Assembly: GCA_016286585.1 (NCBI GenBank)
Contig: JAEETC010000006.1
Span: forward strand, 1 to 54,861
From: Prevotella sp.
GTDB taxonomy: Bacteria > Bacteroidota > Bacteroidia > Bacteroidales > Bacteroidaceae
Reading direction: 5' to 3'
DNA length: 54,861 nt
Shown here: positions 17,887 through 24,890 of the stretch, in pieces
Layout of the letters: each line of letters starts with the position of its first letter
How positions within the stretch are numbered: position 1 is the first letter of the stretch
Notes under the pieces: generated by a model
Database searches by the model: none
The model's input: the letters and a program-made list of their open reading frames with translations, nothing else
Told to the model about the DNA's origin: nothing
Program-made: the position numbers and the translations under genes

Positions 17887-18900
17887 ATGGTATCATTAGT
17901 TTGTCCCATCTATAACGAGGAGAAGTACATAGGCAGGTTTATCGATTCTATCTTGAAACAAGACTTTCCTCAAAACCAGATGGAGGTCTTGTTTGTCGAC
18001 GGCATAAGCAACGATAACACGCGCAATATCATTAAGGAAGCCATCACAGACCATTCTTTTATCAGGCTGATAGATAATCCAAACCGGACCTCACCCTATG
18101 CCTTGAATCTCGGCATTCAAGCTGCACACGGCGATTATATTATCCGCATGGATGCCCATGCAGAATATCCAACAGACTATATTAGTTCTTTGCTCCGATA
18201 TAAAGAAGAGCTGTCCAACGCTGAAAACGTAGGCGGTATCTGCATCACTCTTCCGACAAACAACTCAACCAAGGCGTATGCCATTAGCAAAGTCCTCAGT
18301 AGCCCTTTTGGAATGGGCAACTCCTATTTTCGAACTGGTACTGACAGCATACGAAAAGTAGACACAGTTCCTTTTGGATGTTTTAGTAAAGAGCTTTTCA
18401 GTCGCATTGGATATTTTGACACGAGTCTTATTCGCAATCAAGACGATGAATTTAACGGGCGTATCATCAATAATGGTGGCACAATTTACCTGATACCAAC
18501 CATCAGAATCAAGTATTATGCGCGTGATACAATCGCCAAAACGCGAAAGATGTTCTACCAGTACGGTCTTTACAAGCCTTTAGTAAACAAGAAACTCGGG
18601 GCTCCAGCCACAGTCAGGCAATTCTTTCCATTACTGTTTCTGATCGGGTTGATAACAGGTGGTGTTCTGAGCTATTTCTCAGAGTTTATAAGGGTTATAT
18701 ATTTTACCGTACTATTCCTATACATATTCACAGGTGCCGTGTTAGGCTGTATGAGTGCATTACGGTGTAACAGGCCTCTGCTTATTCTTTATATGCCATG
18801 GGTTTTCCTGAATGTCCACCTAAGTTACGGTTGGGGTTACTTAATGGGAATCCTAAAACTGTTAGGCAACAAATCATTTAACGTGAATTCAAACAGATAG
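17887..18900 (+). CDS. Family 2 glycosyltransferase (ExoA-like)
   Basis: Adds a sugar to the lipid-linked repeat unit at the inner membrane. The N-terminus VSLVCPIYNEEKYIGRFIDS is the GT2 fold start. The metal-binding region reads IIRMDAHAEYP, and RNQDDEFNGRI carries the ED-type acceptor motif. Hydrophobic helices follow in the last third (about 238-320). 337 residues, full length. Its last nine codons plus stop (18873-18903) are the left copy of a perfect 31-bp direct repeat whose right copy is at 27551-27581. The rest of the capsule operon resumes only there. Confidence 0.9.
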   Translation: MVSLVCPIYNEEKYIGRFIDSILKQDFPQNQMEVLFVDGISNDNTRNIIKEAITDHSFIRLIDNPNRTSPYALNLGIQAAHGDYIIRMDAHAEYPTDYISSLLRYKEELSNAENVGGICITLPTNNSTKAYAISKVLSSPFGMGNSYFRTGTDSIRKVDTVPFGCFSKELFSRIGYFDTSLIRNQDDEFNGRIINNGGTIYLIPTIRIKYYARDTIAKTRKMFYQYGLYKPLVNKKLGAPATVRQFFPLLFLIGLITGGVLSYFSEFIRVIYFTVLFLYIFTGAVLGCMSALRCNRPLLILYMPWVFLNVHLSYGWGYLMGILKLLGNKSFNVNSNR

Positions 18901-18903
18901 CCT
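18873..18903. repeat. 31-bp direct repeat, left copy
   Basis: Identical to 27551-27581; the copies are 8678 bases apart. It covers the end of the GT2 gene (FNVNSNR and stop). The bases outside the repeat differ at both ends. Confidence 0.9.
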
Positions 18904-18919
18904 TCATTCGCAATAGAGT

Positions 18920-18972
18920 GCGATTTTCAGAGATAATCAGGCACTATATGCTTAAATATCTCCAAAAATCGC
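18920..18972. terminator. Possible hairpin after the GT2 gene
   Basis: Bases 18920-18935 pair with 18957-18972 (14 of 16 positions) with a 21-base loop, between the convergent GT2 and M15 peptidase genes. No strong T-run, so its role as a terminator is only likely. Confidence 0.4.
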
Positions 18973-18988
18973 AATGCATTGACATTTT

Positions 18989-19618
18989 TCAAGTAGAAAC
19001 CATCATTACTTTTCTGCGGTTTCCTTCATGAGGCGGACGTACGGCGAAGTGCACCCAGTAGCGACCCTTGCGGTTGCGCTCTATCAGCAGCTCGTCAAAG
19101 TCCTGCTTCCAATCATCAGCCGTATCGAGCAATATAGCGGCATAACGGATAGCCTGCTCCACGCCCACACATCTGATATCCACAGCACAGCCCGTCAAGT
19201 GATTGCTCGAATGAGCCCCACCCACACACCTATTCACCTCCGGCGACCTATACCCGCTGCTAATAATGATCGGCTCTTCGTTTCCCCCTCCTACAGGAGG
19301 GGCTAGGGGAGGTCTCTCATTCTGCTGATTAGTGACCTCCTCCATCTCCCCCTGTAGGGGGAGGGAATTATACCGCTCATTATATCGCTTCCTCAGCTCC
19401 TCCAGCCACGGGCAGAGCCTTTTCAGGTTCTCAATCTCCTCTTGCCCCGGGATATTCCCGTCAAGACTGTTCACACTCGTCTTGCACAATTCTCCTAATG
19501 TAAAGTGAGGCGATAAGCGAGAGCCATTAAGCTCGCTTAAATGGCCGAGCGAAGCCTCACTCGGCGAAGCCAAATGCTCGGAGAGTTTTGTTTGCTTGTT
19601 GAATACTCTATTTTCCAT
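18989..19618 (-). CDS. Peptidase M15-like peptidoglycan hydrolase with a repeat-derived insertion
   Basis: Probably a zinc D,D- or L,D-peptidase acting on peptidoglycan, of the phage-endolysin M15_3 type. The conserved order is HFTLGELCKT, IIISSGYRSPEVNRCVGG, the zinc motif SSNHLTGCAVDIR (His and Asp), and WVHFAV (second His). No signal peptide is seen, like phage endolysins that need help to leave the cell. Residues about 85-118 (SLPLQGEMEE ... PPLAPPVGGGNE) interrupt the domain and come from palindromic repeat DNA also found in the neighbouring VirE-like gene. It lies 48 bases downstream of that gene and is probably the last gene of its operon. Bacteroidales modules of this kind often have an amidase in this role. 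Confidence 0.85.
   Translation of the reverse strand: MENRVFNKQTKLSEHLASPSEASLGHLSELNGSRLSPHFTLGELCKTSVNSLDGNIPGQEEIENLKRLCPWLEELRKRYNERYNSLPLQGEMEEVTNQQNERPPLAPPVGGGNEEPIIISSGYRSPEVNRCVGGAHSSNHLTGCAVDIRCVGVEQAIRYAAILLDTADDWKQDFDELLIERNRKGRYWVHFAVRPPHEGNRRKVMMVST
19283..19314. repeat. 32-bp palindromic repeat element, copy 1 (in frame in the M15 gene)
   Basis: Identical over 32 bases to 21124-21155. It contains the palindrome CCCCTCCTACAGGAGGGG. A related palindrome (core TCCCCCTGTAGGGGGA) lies close by at about 19347-19364. Both lie inside the M15 coding region and keep the frame open. Confidence 0.85.
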
Positions 19619-19642
19619 ATTTAAATTTTTAATTTTCCAAAT

Positions 19643-19665
19643 GTTGCACTGTTGCGTGTTGCGCC
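19643..19665. repeat. GTTGC array, single copy
   Basis: GTTGC at 19643, 19651 and 19658 (spacing 8 then 7), nearly identical to the right arm of island B (26054, 26062, 26069). It lies in the gap between the VirE-like and M15 genes. Confidence 0.7.
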
Positions 19666-19666
19666 C

Positions 19667-22216
19667 CTAAAACATCATCATGCCCGTCTTACGGTATCTG
19701 ACCTTGTTGGCGCCATTTTCCGTGAACTCGCCGATCTTCTCAACCAGATTGTCCTTCTGCAATCGACTGATCTTCATACGGGCGGAACCAGCATTATTCA
19801 GTTGAAAGACGTGCATCGCATCCTCTACGGTGAATTCCTCTGGCAGCCGCGAGAAAGCTTCTTGGGTCTTCTGGCGACGCTGCACATTGACGGATGCTTC
19901 ACGATGCTTGTTGTCGAAATAGTTCTCGGCCATGGCCCCGAAGAAGTGACGCTGACAGGCATACTGGATGTTCACGATCAGCTCCACCAGTCGCCAGTCC
20001 GTCTCATCCGTCTCAAACTCGCCACACCAGAAGTCACCGTCTTGTTTCAGTTCACCCCAGTGGCGCATCACGATAAACGGTGCTGCGAAGTTCAGCCCGT
20101 GGTAGGCGCAGCGCTTCAGCAGCATCTCGTCGGCCTTCGAGTCGTTCTCCTTGGCGTCCTCCATGCGTCGCGCCGTCCAGTCGTAGAGCTCGTCCACCAG
20201 CTTCTGAACGCTGAGTTCGCCCTTCATCTTGTCGAGCTTGAACGCCCAGGCCTTCAATCGGCCATCGCTCTCGAAGTCCACATGACTCTCCCTCTTCATC
20301 ATCTCGAAGTTCGTGGCGGGCAGCGGGATGCAGGTCAGACGTGTGGCCAGACCCGTACCGAAGTTCTGCTCGTTCACCTTCTTCTTCAGGGCGTTGGGGG
20401 TGCCTGTGTAGATGAAGTTCCAGGTGACGTAGAAGTCCTGGAAGATGGAGTCGACGTTCGAGTAAGCCTGACCGTCTTCTTCATTATGGAATGCCTTGAG
20501 CTCCAGACTCTGCTTGTCGATCCACGAACCACCCTTCTGCACGGTCACCGTGTTGTCGAGCTCTGTGTCGAAAGTCAGCATGTGGAGCTGCATCTCTTCG
20601 CCATCTACGATCTCCACAGCGTTTACCATGTCCTGAATGAACTGGGCATTAGAGGTACGGGCAGGATGGATTCTGACCACCACCTTCGGCTTCTTGGGCT
20701 TCTCCTTGTTGGCGCCCTTGGTCTTCACCTCCTCGCGATAGGCGTTGATGGCTTCCTTACCTCTCCTGTCAGCCGCCACGATGGGCGCCGCCAACAACTT
20801 GAACAATCGCGTCGCAAAAGACTTTCCTGAAGCCGGATCGCCAATAATCAGCGTCGAGTTGTTGAGTCTACGCAGCTCCTCAGGCCTGTGATAAAACCTA
20901 TAGGTGCATCTGGTCATGAGCGTCATCATCAGTCCGCCGCCCACGAACAGCGCTGCTGGATACTGGTTCTTTTTCAGTCCCTTGCAGACATCCCTCAAAA
21001 TCGGAAAATCAGGGAATAGACTCTCTATCTCCGCACCCCAACCGTTTAGCAGGTAATTGATGGCATTGTCCTTCCTCTCAGAGATGACCTCTCCCTGCCC
21101 CTCTCCTGTAGGCGAGGGAATGGTCCCCCTCCTACAGGAGGGGCTAGGGGAGGTCACCTCTCGATAATCTCGCCCCGTGGCTACGAGGACCGCCTCTTGC
21201 ATGGCCTTACTGGGCATCGGGCTTGCAGACTTTTTCTCTTTCTCCGCGATGCACGAGGCTGCTGATTCCACCGTCTGGGCAACGTTCTCATTGCGCTCTG
21301 CGATGATCTCCTGCACCCAGGGCTGAGCCTCCACGATACGCTGCACACTCTGTTTGTCGCCGTCGAGCATAAGCAGCAGGTCTGTGGCGAGTTTAAGACT
21401 CTCTGTGTGACGATTGGAATCATCCTTGCATGGCAGCTTATCGCCATACCGCTGATCAATAATAGCTTGTATATCATACCCACGCCATTTATCGTTTATA
21501 TTCTCCACTCTTTTACCATCTCCCTGGCCGACATTTTCAGCCCCTTGTACAGCGCATTCATGGGTATCACCACCAGCCACAGCAGGAGCATCATCAAAAT
21601 GTAGAGTGGGCTGAGTGTGACCGCCTCGATACTGCTCATTATACTTCTCAGCAAAATTCCTGTTCTCATAAGTAAATAGTTCCTTGTTAATATACAAAAT
21701 GTCCGATTCCTTGCAGATGAAGCTCATGCGGCTTGCATCCTTGCAACTTTCGTCAACCTCCACGCCCAGGACCTTCGCCATGGCGTGCTGGTTGTCGATG
21801 AGATTACCCCATTCCTGACGGGCCTTGAACACAATCTTCAGCCCATGTCCTGAGGGTGTGATATAGACGAGCAGAATCTGTGAGCGCAGCCCATTATCAA
21901 TTATCAATTTTCCATTTTCAATTTGAGCCCACGTCTCACGTGGCTCTTCCACGTGGTCCACGTCCATCACTACGAGGCCCGTCAGCTGTGTGGCCGCCTG
22001 TTTGCGCCAGCGCCCCACCTTGCCTTTTTGGGATTTCGTCTCGTCGAACGTCGCCTGGAAGATAAAGGCTGGCAGTTTGCGTTTCAGCGATGCCTCGCCC
22101 GTTTCACGGTACTTGTCGATGTTCTCATTCCACTTCGTGGCCCTGACGAGCGCATAGAACTGCGCTTCGTCAACGGGCAACGTAGGGTTACTAAAGTTCT
22201 TCTGATAACAAAACAT
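19667..22216 (-). CDS. VirE-N / DUF3987 primase-helicase-like protein
   Basis: An 849-residue protein typical of Bacteroidetes accessory modules. The N-terminal 200 residues match the VirE-N/BT4734-like region (LPAFIFQATF, GLVVMDVDHV, YITPSGHGLKIVFKA), related to replication primases. The DUF3987 region after residue about 390 carries a Walker A motif GDPASGKS at 459-466, suggesting an ATPase or helicase. Two stretches look inserted: residues about 352-376 (PSPSCRRGTIPSPTGEG), from the 32-bp palindromic repeat, and the IENGKLIIDNG segment, from a period-7 array at 21894-21921. Role is unknown; such genes cluster with HU, KilA and peptidoglycan-hydrolase genes near capsule loci. It may be domesticated replication machinery. 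Confidence 0.85.
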   Translation of the reverse strand: MFCYQKNFSNPTLPVDEAQFYALVRATKWNENIDKYRETGEASLKRKLPAFIFQATFDETKSQKGKVGRWRKQAATQLTGLVVMDVDHVEEPRETWAQIENGKLIIDNGLRSQILLVYITPSGHGLKIVFKARQEWGNLIDNQHAMAKVLGVEVDESCKDASRMSFICKESDILYINKELFTYENRNFAEKYNEQYRGGHTQPTLHFDDAPAVAGGDTHECAVQGAENVGQGDGKRVENINDKWRGYDIQAIIDQRYGDKLPCKDDSNRHTESLKLATDLLLMLDGDKQSVQRIVEAQPWVQEIIAERNENVAQTVESAASCIAEKEKKSASPMPSKAMQEAVLVATGRDYREVTSPSPSCRRGTIPSPTGEGQGEVISERKDNAINYLLNGWGAEIESLFPDFPILRDVCKGLKKNQYPAALFVGGGLMMTLMTRCTYRFYHRPEELRRLNNSTLIIGDPASGKSFATRLFKLLAAPIVAADRRGKEAINAYREEVKTKGANKEKPKKPKVVVRIHPARTSNAQFIQDMVNAVEIVDGEEMQLHMLTFDTELDNTVTVQKGGSWIDKQSLELKAFHNEEDGQAYSNVDSIFQDFYVTWNFIYTGTPNALKKKVNEQNFGTGLATRLTCIPLPATNFEMMKRESHVDFESDGRLKAWAFKLDKMKGELSVQKLVDELYDWTARRMEDAKENDSKADEMLLKRCAYHGLNFAAPFIVMRHWGELKQDGDFWCGEFETDETDWRLVELIVNIQYACQRHFFGAMAENYFDNKHREASVNVQRRQKTQEAFSRLPEEFTVEDAMHVFQLNNAGSARMKISRLQKDNLVEKIGEFTENGANKVRYRKTGMMMF
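21124..21155. repeat. 32-bp palindromic repeat element, copy 2 (in frame in the VirE-like gene)
   Basis: Second copy of 19283-19314. A related palindromic segment lies just before it (CTCTCCTGTAGGCGAG, about 21101-21116). It sits in a linker between the two domains of the protein. Confidence 0.85.
21894..21921. repeat. Period-7 array inside the VirE-like gene
   Basis: Four units, TTATCAA, TTATCAA, TTTTCCA and TTTTCAA, at exactly 7-base spacing. On the minus strand they encode IENGKLIIDNG. Confidence 0.8.
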
Positions 22217-22263
22217 AAATTGCTTTTAGGTATTCTTTTTTTTGCTTCAAATCGTTATTCTGT

Positions 22264-22590
22264 CTACAGGATCTCGTGCAGTTTCTCCATGAACAGTGCG
22301 CTCATGGCCTTATTCAGGTCGCGCTCCATGGCATTGTGGATCTCCGCCACGCCCAGTTCCTTCTTCACCGAACTGTAGAACTTGATGCGCTGCTGGCTCT
22401 CCTTCAGCCATCCGCTCTCCAGCTGGCAGATCGTCTTGGCTGGCTTCCTGCCTCGATATTGGCGATTGTACGCCTTGAAGATTAATTTACCTGTCCACTG
22501 GTCTCTGTGCAGTGAACCTTCCACATAACGGCCTTCAGCAAGGCCAACCAGAATCTCTTCCGGAATCTCAATGTACTTTTTTACTTGCAT
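22264..22590 (-). CDS. Conserved-looking small protein of the VirE module
   Basis: A 108-residue, charged, soluble protein with no recognisable motif. The first half (PEEILVGLAEGRYVEGSLHRDQWTG) looks folded; the second half is rich in Lys, Glu and Leu and likely helical. It lies 47 bases upstream of the VirE-like gene on the same strand and is probably in its operon. Codon use and direction fit its neighbours, so it is taken as real. Function not recognised. Confidence 0.65.
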   Translation of the reverse strand: MQVKKYIEIPEEILVGLAEGRYVEGSLHRDQWTGKLIFKAYNRQYRGRKPAKTICQLESGWLKESQQRIKFYSSVKKELGVAEIHNAMERDLNKAMSALFMEKLHEIL

Positions 22591-22825
22591 ATTTTTGTCG
22601 AATTTGTGAGCATTGGAAAGCGATGTGTTTTTCAGTTGAGCTCAATTTCTATCCGGATACTTTCCCACTCGCTCATTCCTCCGACTCGGGTTTAGTACTT
22701 TTTTTCTATTCTCTCAACAAAAATCTTCACTAATCTAACTTAAATCATTCCATCGTCGCCAGCGACGATATATTTTTGTAGATTTGTGTAGATTTGTGTT
22801 CAATAAAATCAATCTTCAGTAATCT

Positions 22826-23512
22826 CTAGTTTCTCAGGATATCAAGGATCAACTGTCTACCCTCTTCCGTCCAGACGAGCCGCGACTCCATCTTGCGGCG
22901 GCCGTTGCGACCGTGGTAGAAGAAGCAGCGGTTCTCCGTCAGTCCCTGATGCTGGTACTTCGGGGTGAGCATCCACTGACCGCGCGCCCAGCGGATGATG
23001 CCCTGGTCGGCCAGGAACGAGTTCAGGTCGCGCCCCTCCAGTCCGAACGGCCGTCCGATCTCCGTGGGCGTATAGCAGTGATCGCTGTAGCGGTTCAGCT
23101 CGTCGAGCTCCTCGCCCAGTATCTCGTCGGCCTCGTTGAGCACCGCCTCCTCGCTGCCCAGCAGAGCACATGGGCGCTGTCCCCTGTGTGCGACCTCCAG
23201 CTCCTCCCACCTTAATACCAACCGTGCTCGTGCCTCGTCGTTGAACTTCGTGGCGATGTAGAGCGTTTCGGTCTTCGTCAGTAAGTAGCAAGGCCTTTCC
23301 TGACCATTCAGGTCTTTGTAGGACCCGAGTCGAAAATTCGACCCGGCTATCTTCTCCCATGCAGAATCCATCTTCCGGATAGCCTCCATCACGTGTTTGT
23401 GTTGCTTTCCCGTCAGCTGCGCAATCTCCAGCGAGGTCATGCGCTGCTCGTCGTGTTTGTTACTCTTGTTGATGTTGTTGATCATACTAATCTGAATAGC
23501 TGTCTGTTGCAT
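22826..23512 (-). CDS. Rha-family / KilAC-domain phage-type regulator
   Basis: A 228-residue DNA-binding protein of phage antirepressor type. Residues about 25-105 match the Rha domain (MTSLEIAQLTGKQHKHVMEAIRKMD, SYKDLNGQERPCYLLTKTETLYI). Residues about 145-228 resemble the KilAC/ANT C-terminal domain (YTPTEIGRPFGLEGRDLNSFLADQGI ... GRRKMESRLVWTEEGRQLI). Such proteins act in temperate phage regulation, which hints at a phage origin of the module. Its probable promoter at 23710-23717 gives a leader of about 190 bases. Confidence 0.88.
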   Translation of the reverse strand: MQQTAIQISMINNINKSNKHDEQRMTSLEIAQLTGKQHKHVMEAIRKMDSAWEKIAGSNFRLGSYKDLNGQERPCYLLTKTETLYIATKFNDEARARLVLRWEELEVAHRGQRPCALLGSEEAVLNEADEILGEELDELNRYSDHCYTPTEIGRPFGLEGRDLNSFLADQGIIRWARGQWMLTPKYQHQGLTENRCFFYHGRNGRRKMESRLVWTEEGRQLILDILRN

Positions 23513-23538
23513 AATCTTTTCTTTTTAAAATAGTTAAT

Positions 23539-23570
23539 GAATGTGCACGTACGCGTCGTGCGCACATGCG
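23539..23570. other. Alternating purine-pyrimidine tract
   Basis: About 31 bases of almost perfect purine/pyrimidine alternation, rich in GC and GT steps, in the long leader of the Rha/KilAC gene. Such DNA can adopt the Z form under supercoiling. The 286 bases between the two genes otherwise hold a terminator and a promoter only. Confidence 0.5.
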
Positions 23571-23709
23571 TGAGTTAATCGCGTGTGTTCCGTAGTACCG
23601 TCTTTAAGGTCTATATACGGTTTTGGTGCGCTCGGCTCCCTCAGCCTGCGCTTGGTGTGTCAGTAAGTTAAAGAGCACCGTCAAACCCCGTTTCCGTTCG
23701 TTGACAGTG

Positions 23710-23717
23710 CAAAATTA
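23710..23717 (-). promoter_or_regulatory. -7 box of the Rha/KilAC gene
   Basis: Minus strand TAatTTTG. It lies at the very end of the terminator hairpin at 23729-23757, so the -33 region would fall inside the hairpin. Confidence 0.5.
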
Positions 23718-23718
23718 G

Positions 23719-23757
23719 ACACAAAAAAGAGGTGCATGAAACAACGACATGCACCTC
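23719..23757 (-). terminator. Terminator after the 150-residue protein gene
   Basis: A perfect 10-bp stem (GAGGTGCATG / CATGCACCTC, 23729-23738 with 23748-23757) with a 9-base loop. It is followed on the minus strand by six T. Confidence 0.8.
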
Positions 23758-23798
23758 TGTAGGTATTTCTGTAGGTTCTGTTGGTTTTCCTGTAGGTA

Positions 23799-24251
23799 TT
23801 ACGTTTTCAGCCGCTCCTCCACGGCATTTCTATAGGCTTCGACCAGTCGCAGCACGCGATCCTTCACACCGTTCTGTTCCCACTTGCTGACATGCAGGCG
23901 CATGTAGGGGTTATTCCTGAGCGTATTCGACAGCAGACCCTCCTGACAATGGAAGTCGCGCTCAAACTGACTCATGTTGTTGGCATAGTCATAGCAGTCA
24001 CGACAGACGCAGAAGATGACGGCCATCGAGCTGTCGCGCCAGAAATACTCGCGCACCAGCGCCACACACTCCACCAACATCTGGACGTCGGGGTGCACCT
24101 CGCCTAAGGGCGCTGGCGGTGCAGGTGCCTGCTGGGTCACCGTCGACCCTGGCATCGCAAACACGCAGCCCGTGATGTTGCCGTTAAACACCTGACAGTT
24201 CGAGCCTGCCTCATAGTGGTTCACAATATTTTTCTTGCTATCTTCTTCCAT
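23799..24251 (-). CDS. Unknown protein with N-terminal shared motif (QVFNGNITG)
   Basis: 150 residues. Residues about 9-34 hold NHYEAGSNCQVFNGNITG followed by a Pro/Ala-rich linker. The rest (about 50-150) is a predicted helical domain (MLVECVALVREYFWRDSSMAVIFCVCRDC ... VEAYRNAVEERL) that I do not recognise. The motif is shared with the gene upstream, whose end overlaps this start by 31 bases, so they are surely co-expressed. A terminator follows. The layout, with the motif at the N-terminus here and near the C-terminus of the partner, resembles adapter pairs that meet through a short homotypic motif; this is inference. Confidence 0.7.
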   Translation of the reverse strand: MEEDSKKNIVNHYEAGSNCQVFNGNITGCVFAMPGSTVTQQAPAPPAPLGEVHPDVQMLVECVALVREYFWRDSSMAVIFCVCRDCYDYANNMSQFERDFHCQEGLLSNTLRNNPYMRLHVSKWEQNGVKDRVLRLVEAYRNAVEERLKT

Positions 24252-24700
24252 CTTTTCTTCTTGTCTTTTTTATCCTTCTTATCCTTTTTCGTATTCTGTT
24301 TTCCGGTAAACTTACCAGTCACCTTGTCGTTAAACACCTGCGCGCTACTGCCCCGCTCGAAATGATTGTGGATTTCCGTCGGCTTTGCACTGACCTCTGT
24401 TTCCAGTTGCTGTTTCTCCGTCTCCAGTTGCAGATTCTGTGCTTCCAGCAGTTGCCGCCGAAGTTCGTCATTCTCCATCTGCTTCTGTTCCAGCTGCTCC
24501 TCCAGATCGTCGATCTCTCTCTGTTGCCTCTCCACAGTCTCTTTGAGATTGTGATTCTCAGAGACTTGTTCGTCCATGGCGTCCAACACCCGCATGTAAC
24601 TGTTGATCTGTCGACTCTTCTCTTCCAAACAGTCGATCTCCTCTCTGAGTCCACTTCTGGCACTGTCTTGCCAATCTTTTAGTTCTGCGTAATTAATCAT
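24221..24700 (-). CDS. Coiled-coil protein with shared motif and cationic tail
   Basis: 159 residues. Residues about 15-105 are a long coiled coil (Glu, Gln, Leu-rich, e.g. EIDDLEEQLEQKQMENDELR). Then comes NHFERGSSAQVFNDKVTG (about 114-131), the same motif as in the next protein, and a strongly basic tail (repeated KKDK, ending RWKKIARKIL) that could bind membrane or nucleic acid. It overlaps the next gene by 31 bases. A 27-residue membrane micro-protein gene lies 11 bases upstream. Function not recognised. Confidence 0.7.
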   Translation of the reverse strand: MINYAELKDWQDSARSGLREEIDCLEEKSRQINSYMRVLDAMDEQVSENHNLKETVERQQREIDDLEEQLEQKQMENDELRRQLLEAQNLQLETEKQQLETEVSAKPTEIHNHFERGSSAQVFNDKVTGKFTGKQNTKKDKKDKKDKKKRWKKIARKIL

Positions 24701-24711
24701 TGTTTTCTTTC

Positions 24712-24795
24712 TTAATTAGTTAAACTCTCCGAGTAGTCACTCATCATGCAGACGAGCACCACTGTTACTACAAACATAAAAAATAATCCAGCCAT
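24712..24795 (-). CDS. Possible 27-residue membrane micro-protein
   Basis: ATG 24795-24793 to TAA 24714-24712. The product starts MAGLFFMFVVTVVLVCMM and ends in a short polar tail, so it would be one membrane helix. It lies 11 bases before the coiled-coil gene on the same strand and just after a terminator and a -7-like box (24824-24830). There is no Shine-Dalgarno site. Position and composition support it, but a frame this short could arise by chance. Confidence 0.4.
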   Translation of the reverse strand: MAGLFFMFVVTVVLVCMMSDYSESLTN

Positions 24796-24825
24796 AATTC
24801 ATAAAAATATTGGTTTATGGCCGCA

Positions 24826-24864
24826 AAATAAAAACAGGGGTGTACCTTAACTGTGTACACCTCT
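24826..24864 (-). terminator. Terminator after the WYL regulator
   Basis: 24836-24845 pairs with 24855-24864 (nearly perfect 10-bp stem, 9-base loop), followed on the minus strand by GTTTTTATTTT. As at 23719, a promoter-like TATTTTG directly follows the hairpin. Confidence 0.7.
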
Positions 24865-24890
24865 GAAAATTTAACCTTAATTAATAATTT

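Noticed and set aside
18873..18903. Integrase attachment site at the 31-bp repeat
   Set aside because: The repeat is at a gene end as att sites often are, but no integrase or recombinase gene lies between the copies, so I describe it only as a direct repeat.
19652..20830. 392-codon open frame on the plus strand
   Set aside because: It lies fully antisense to the VirE-like gene, has no promoter or recognisable domain, and its residue bias (His, Leu, Val, Gln) is that of a mirror frame of a GC-rich gene.
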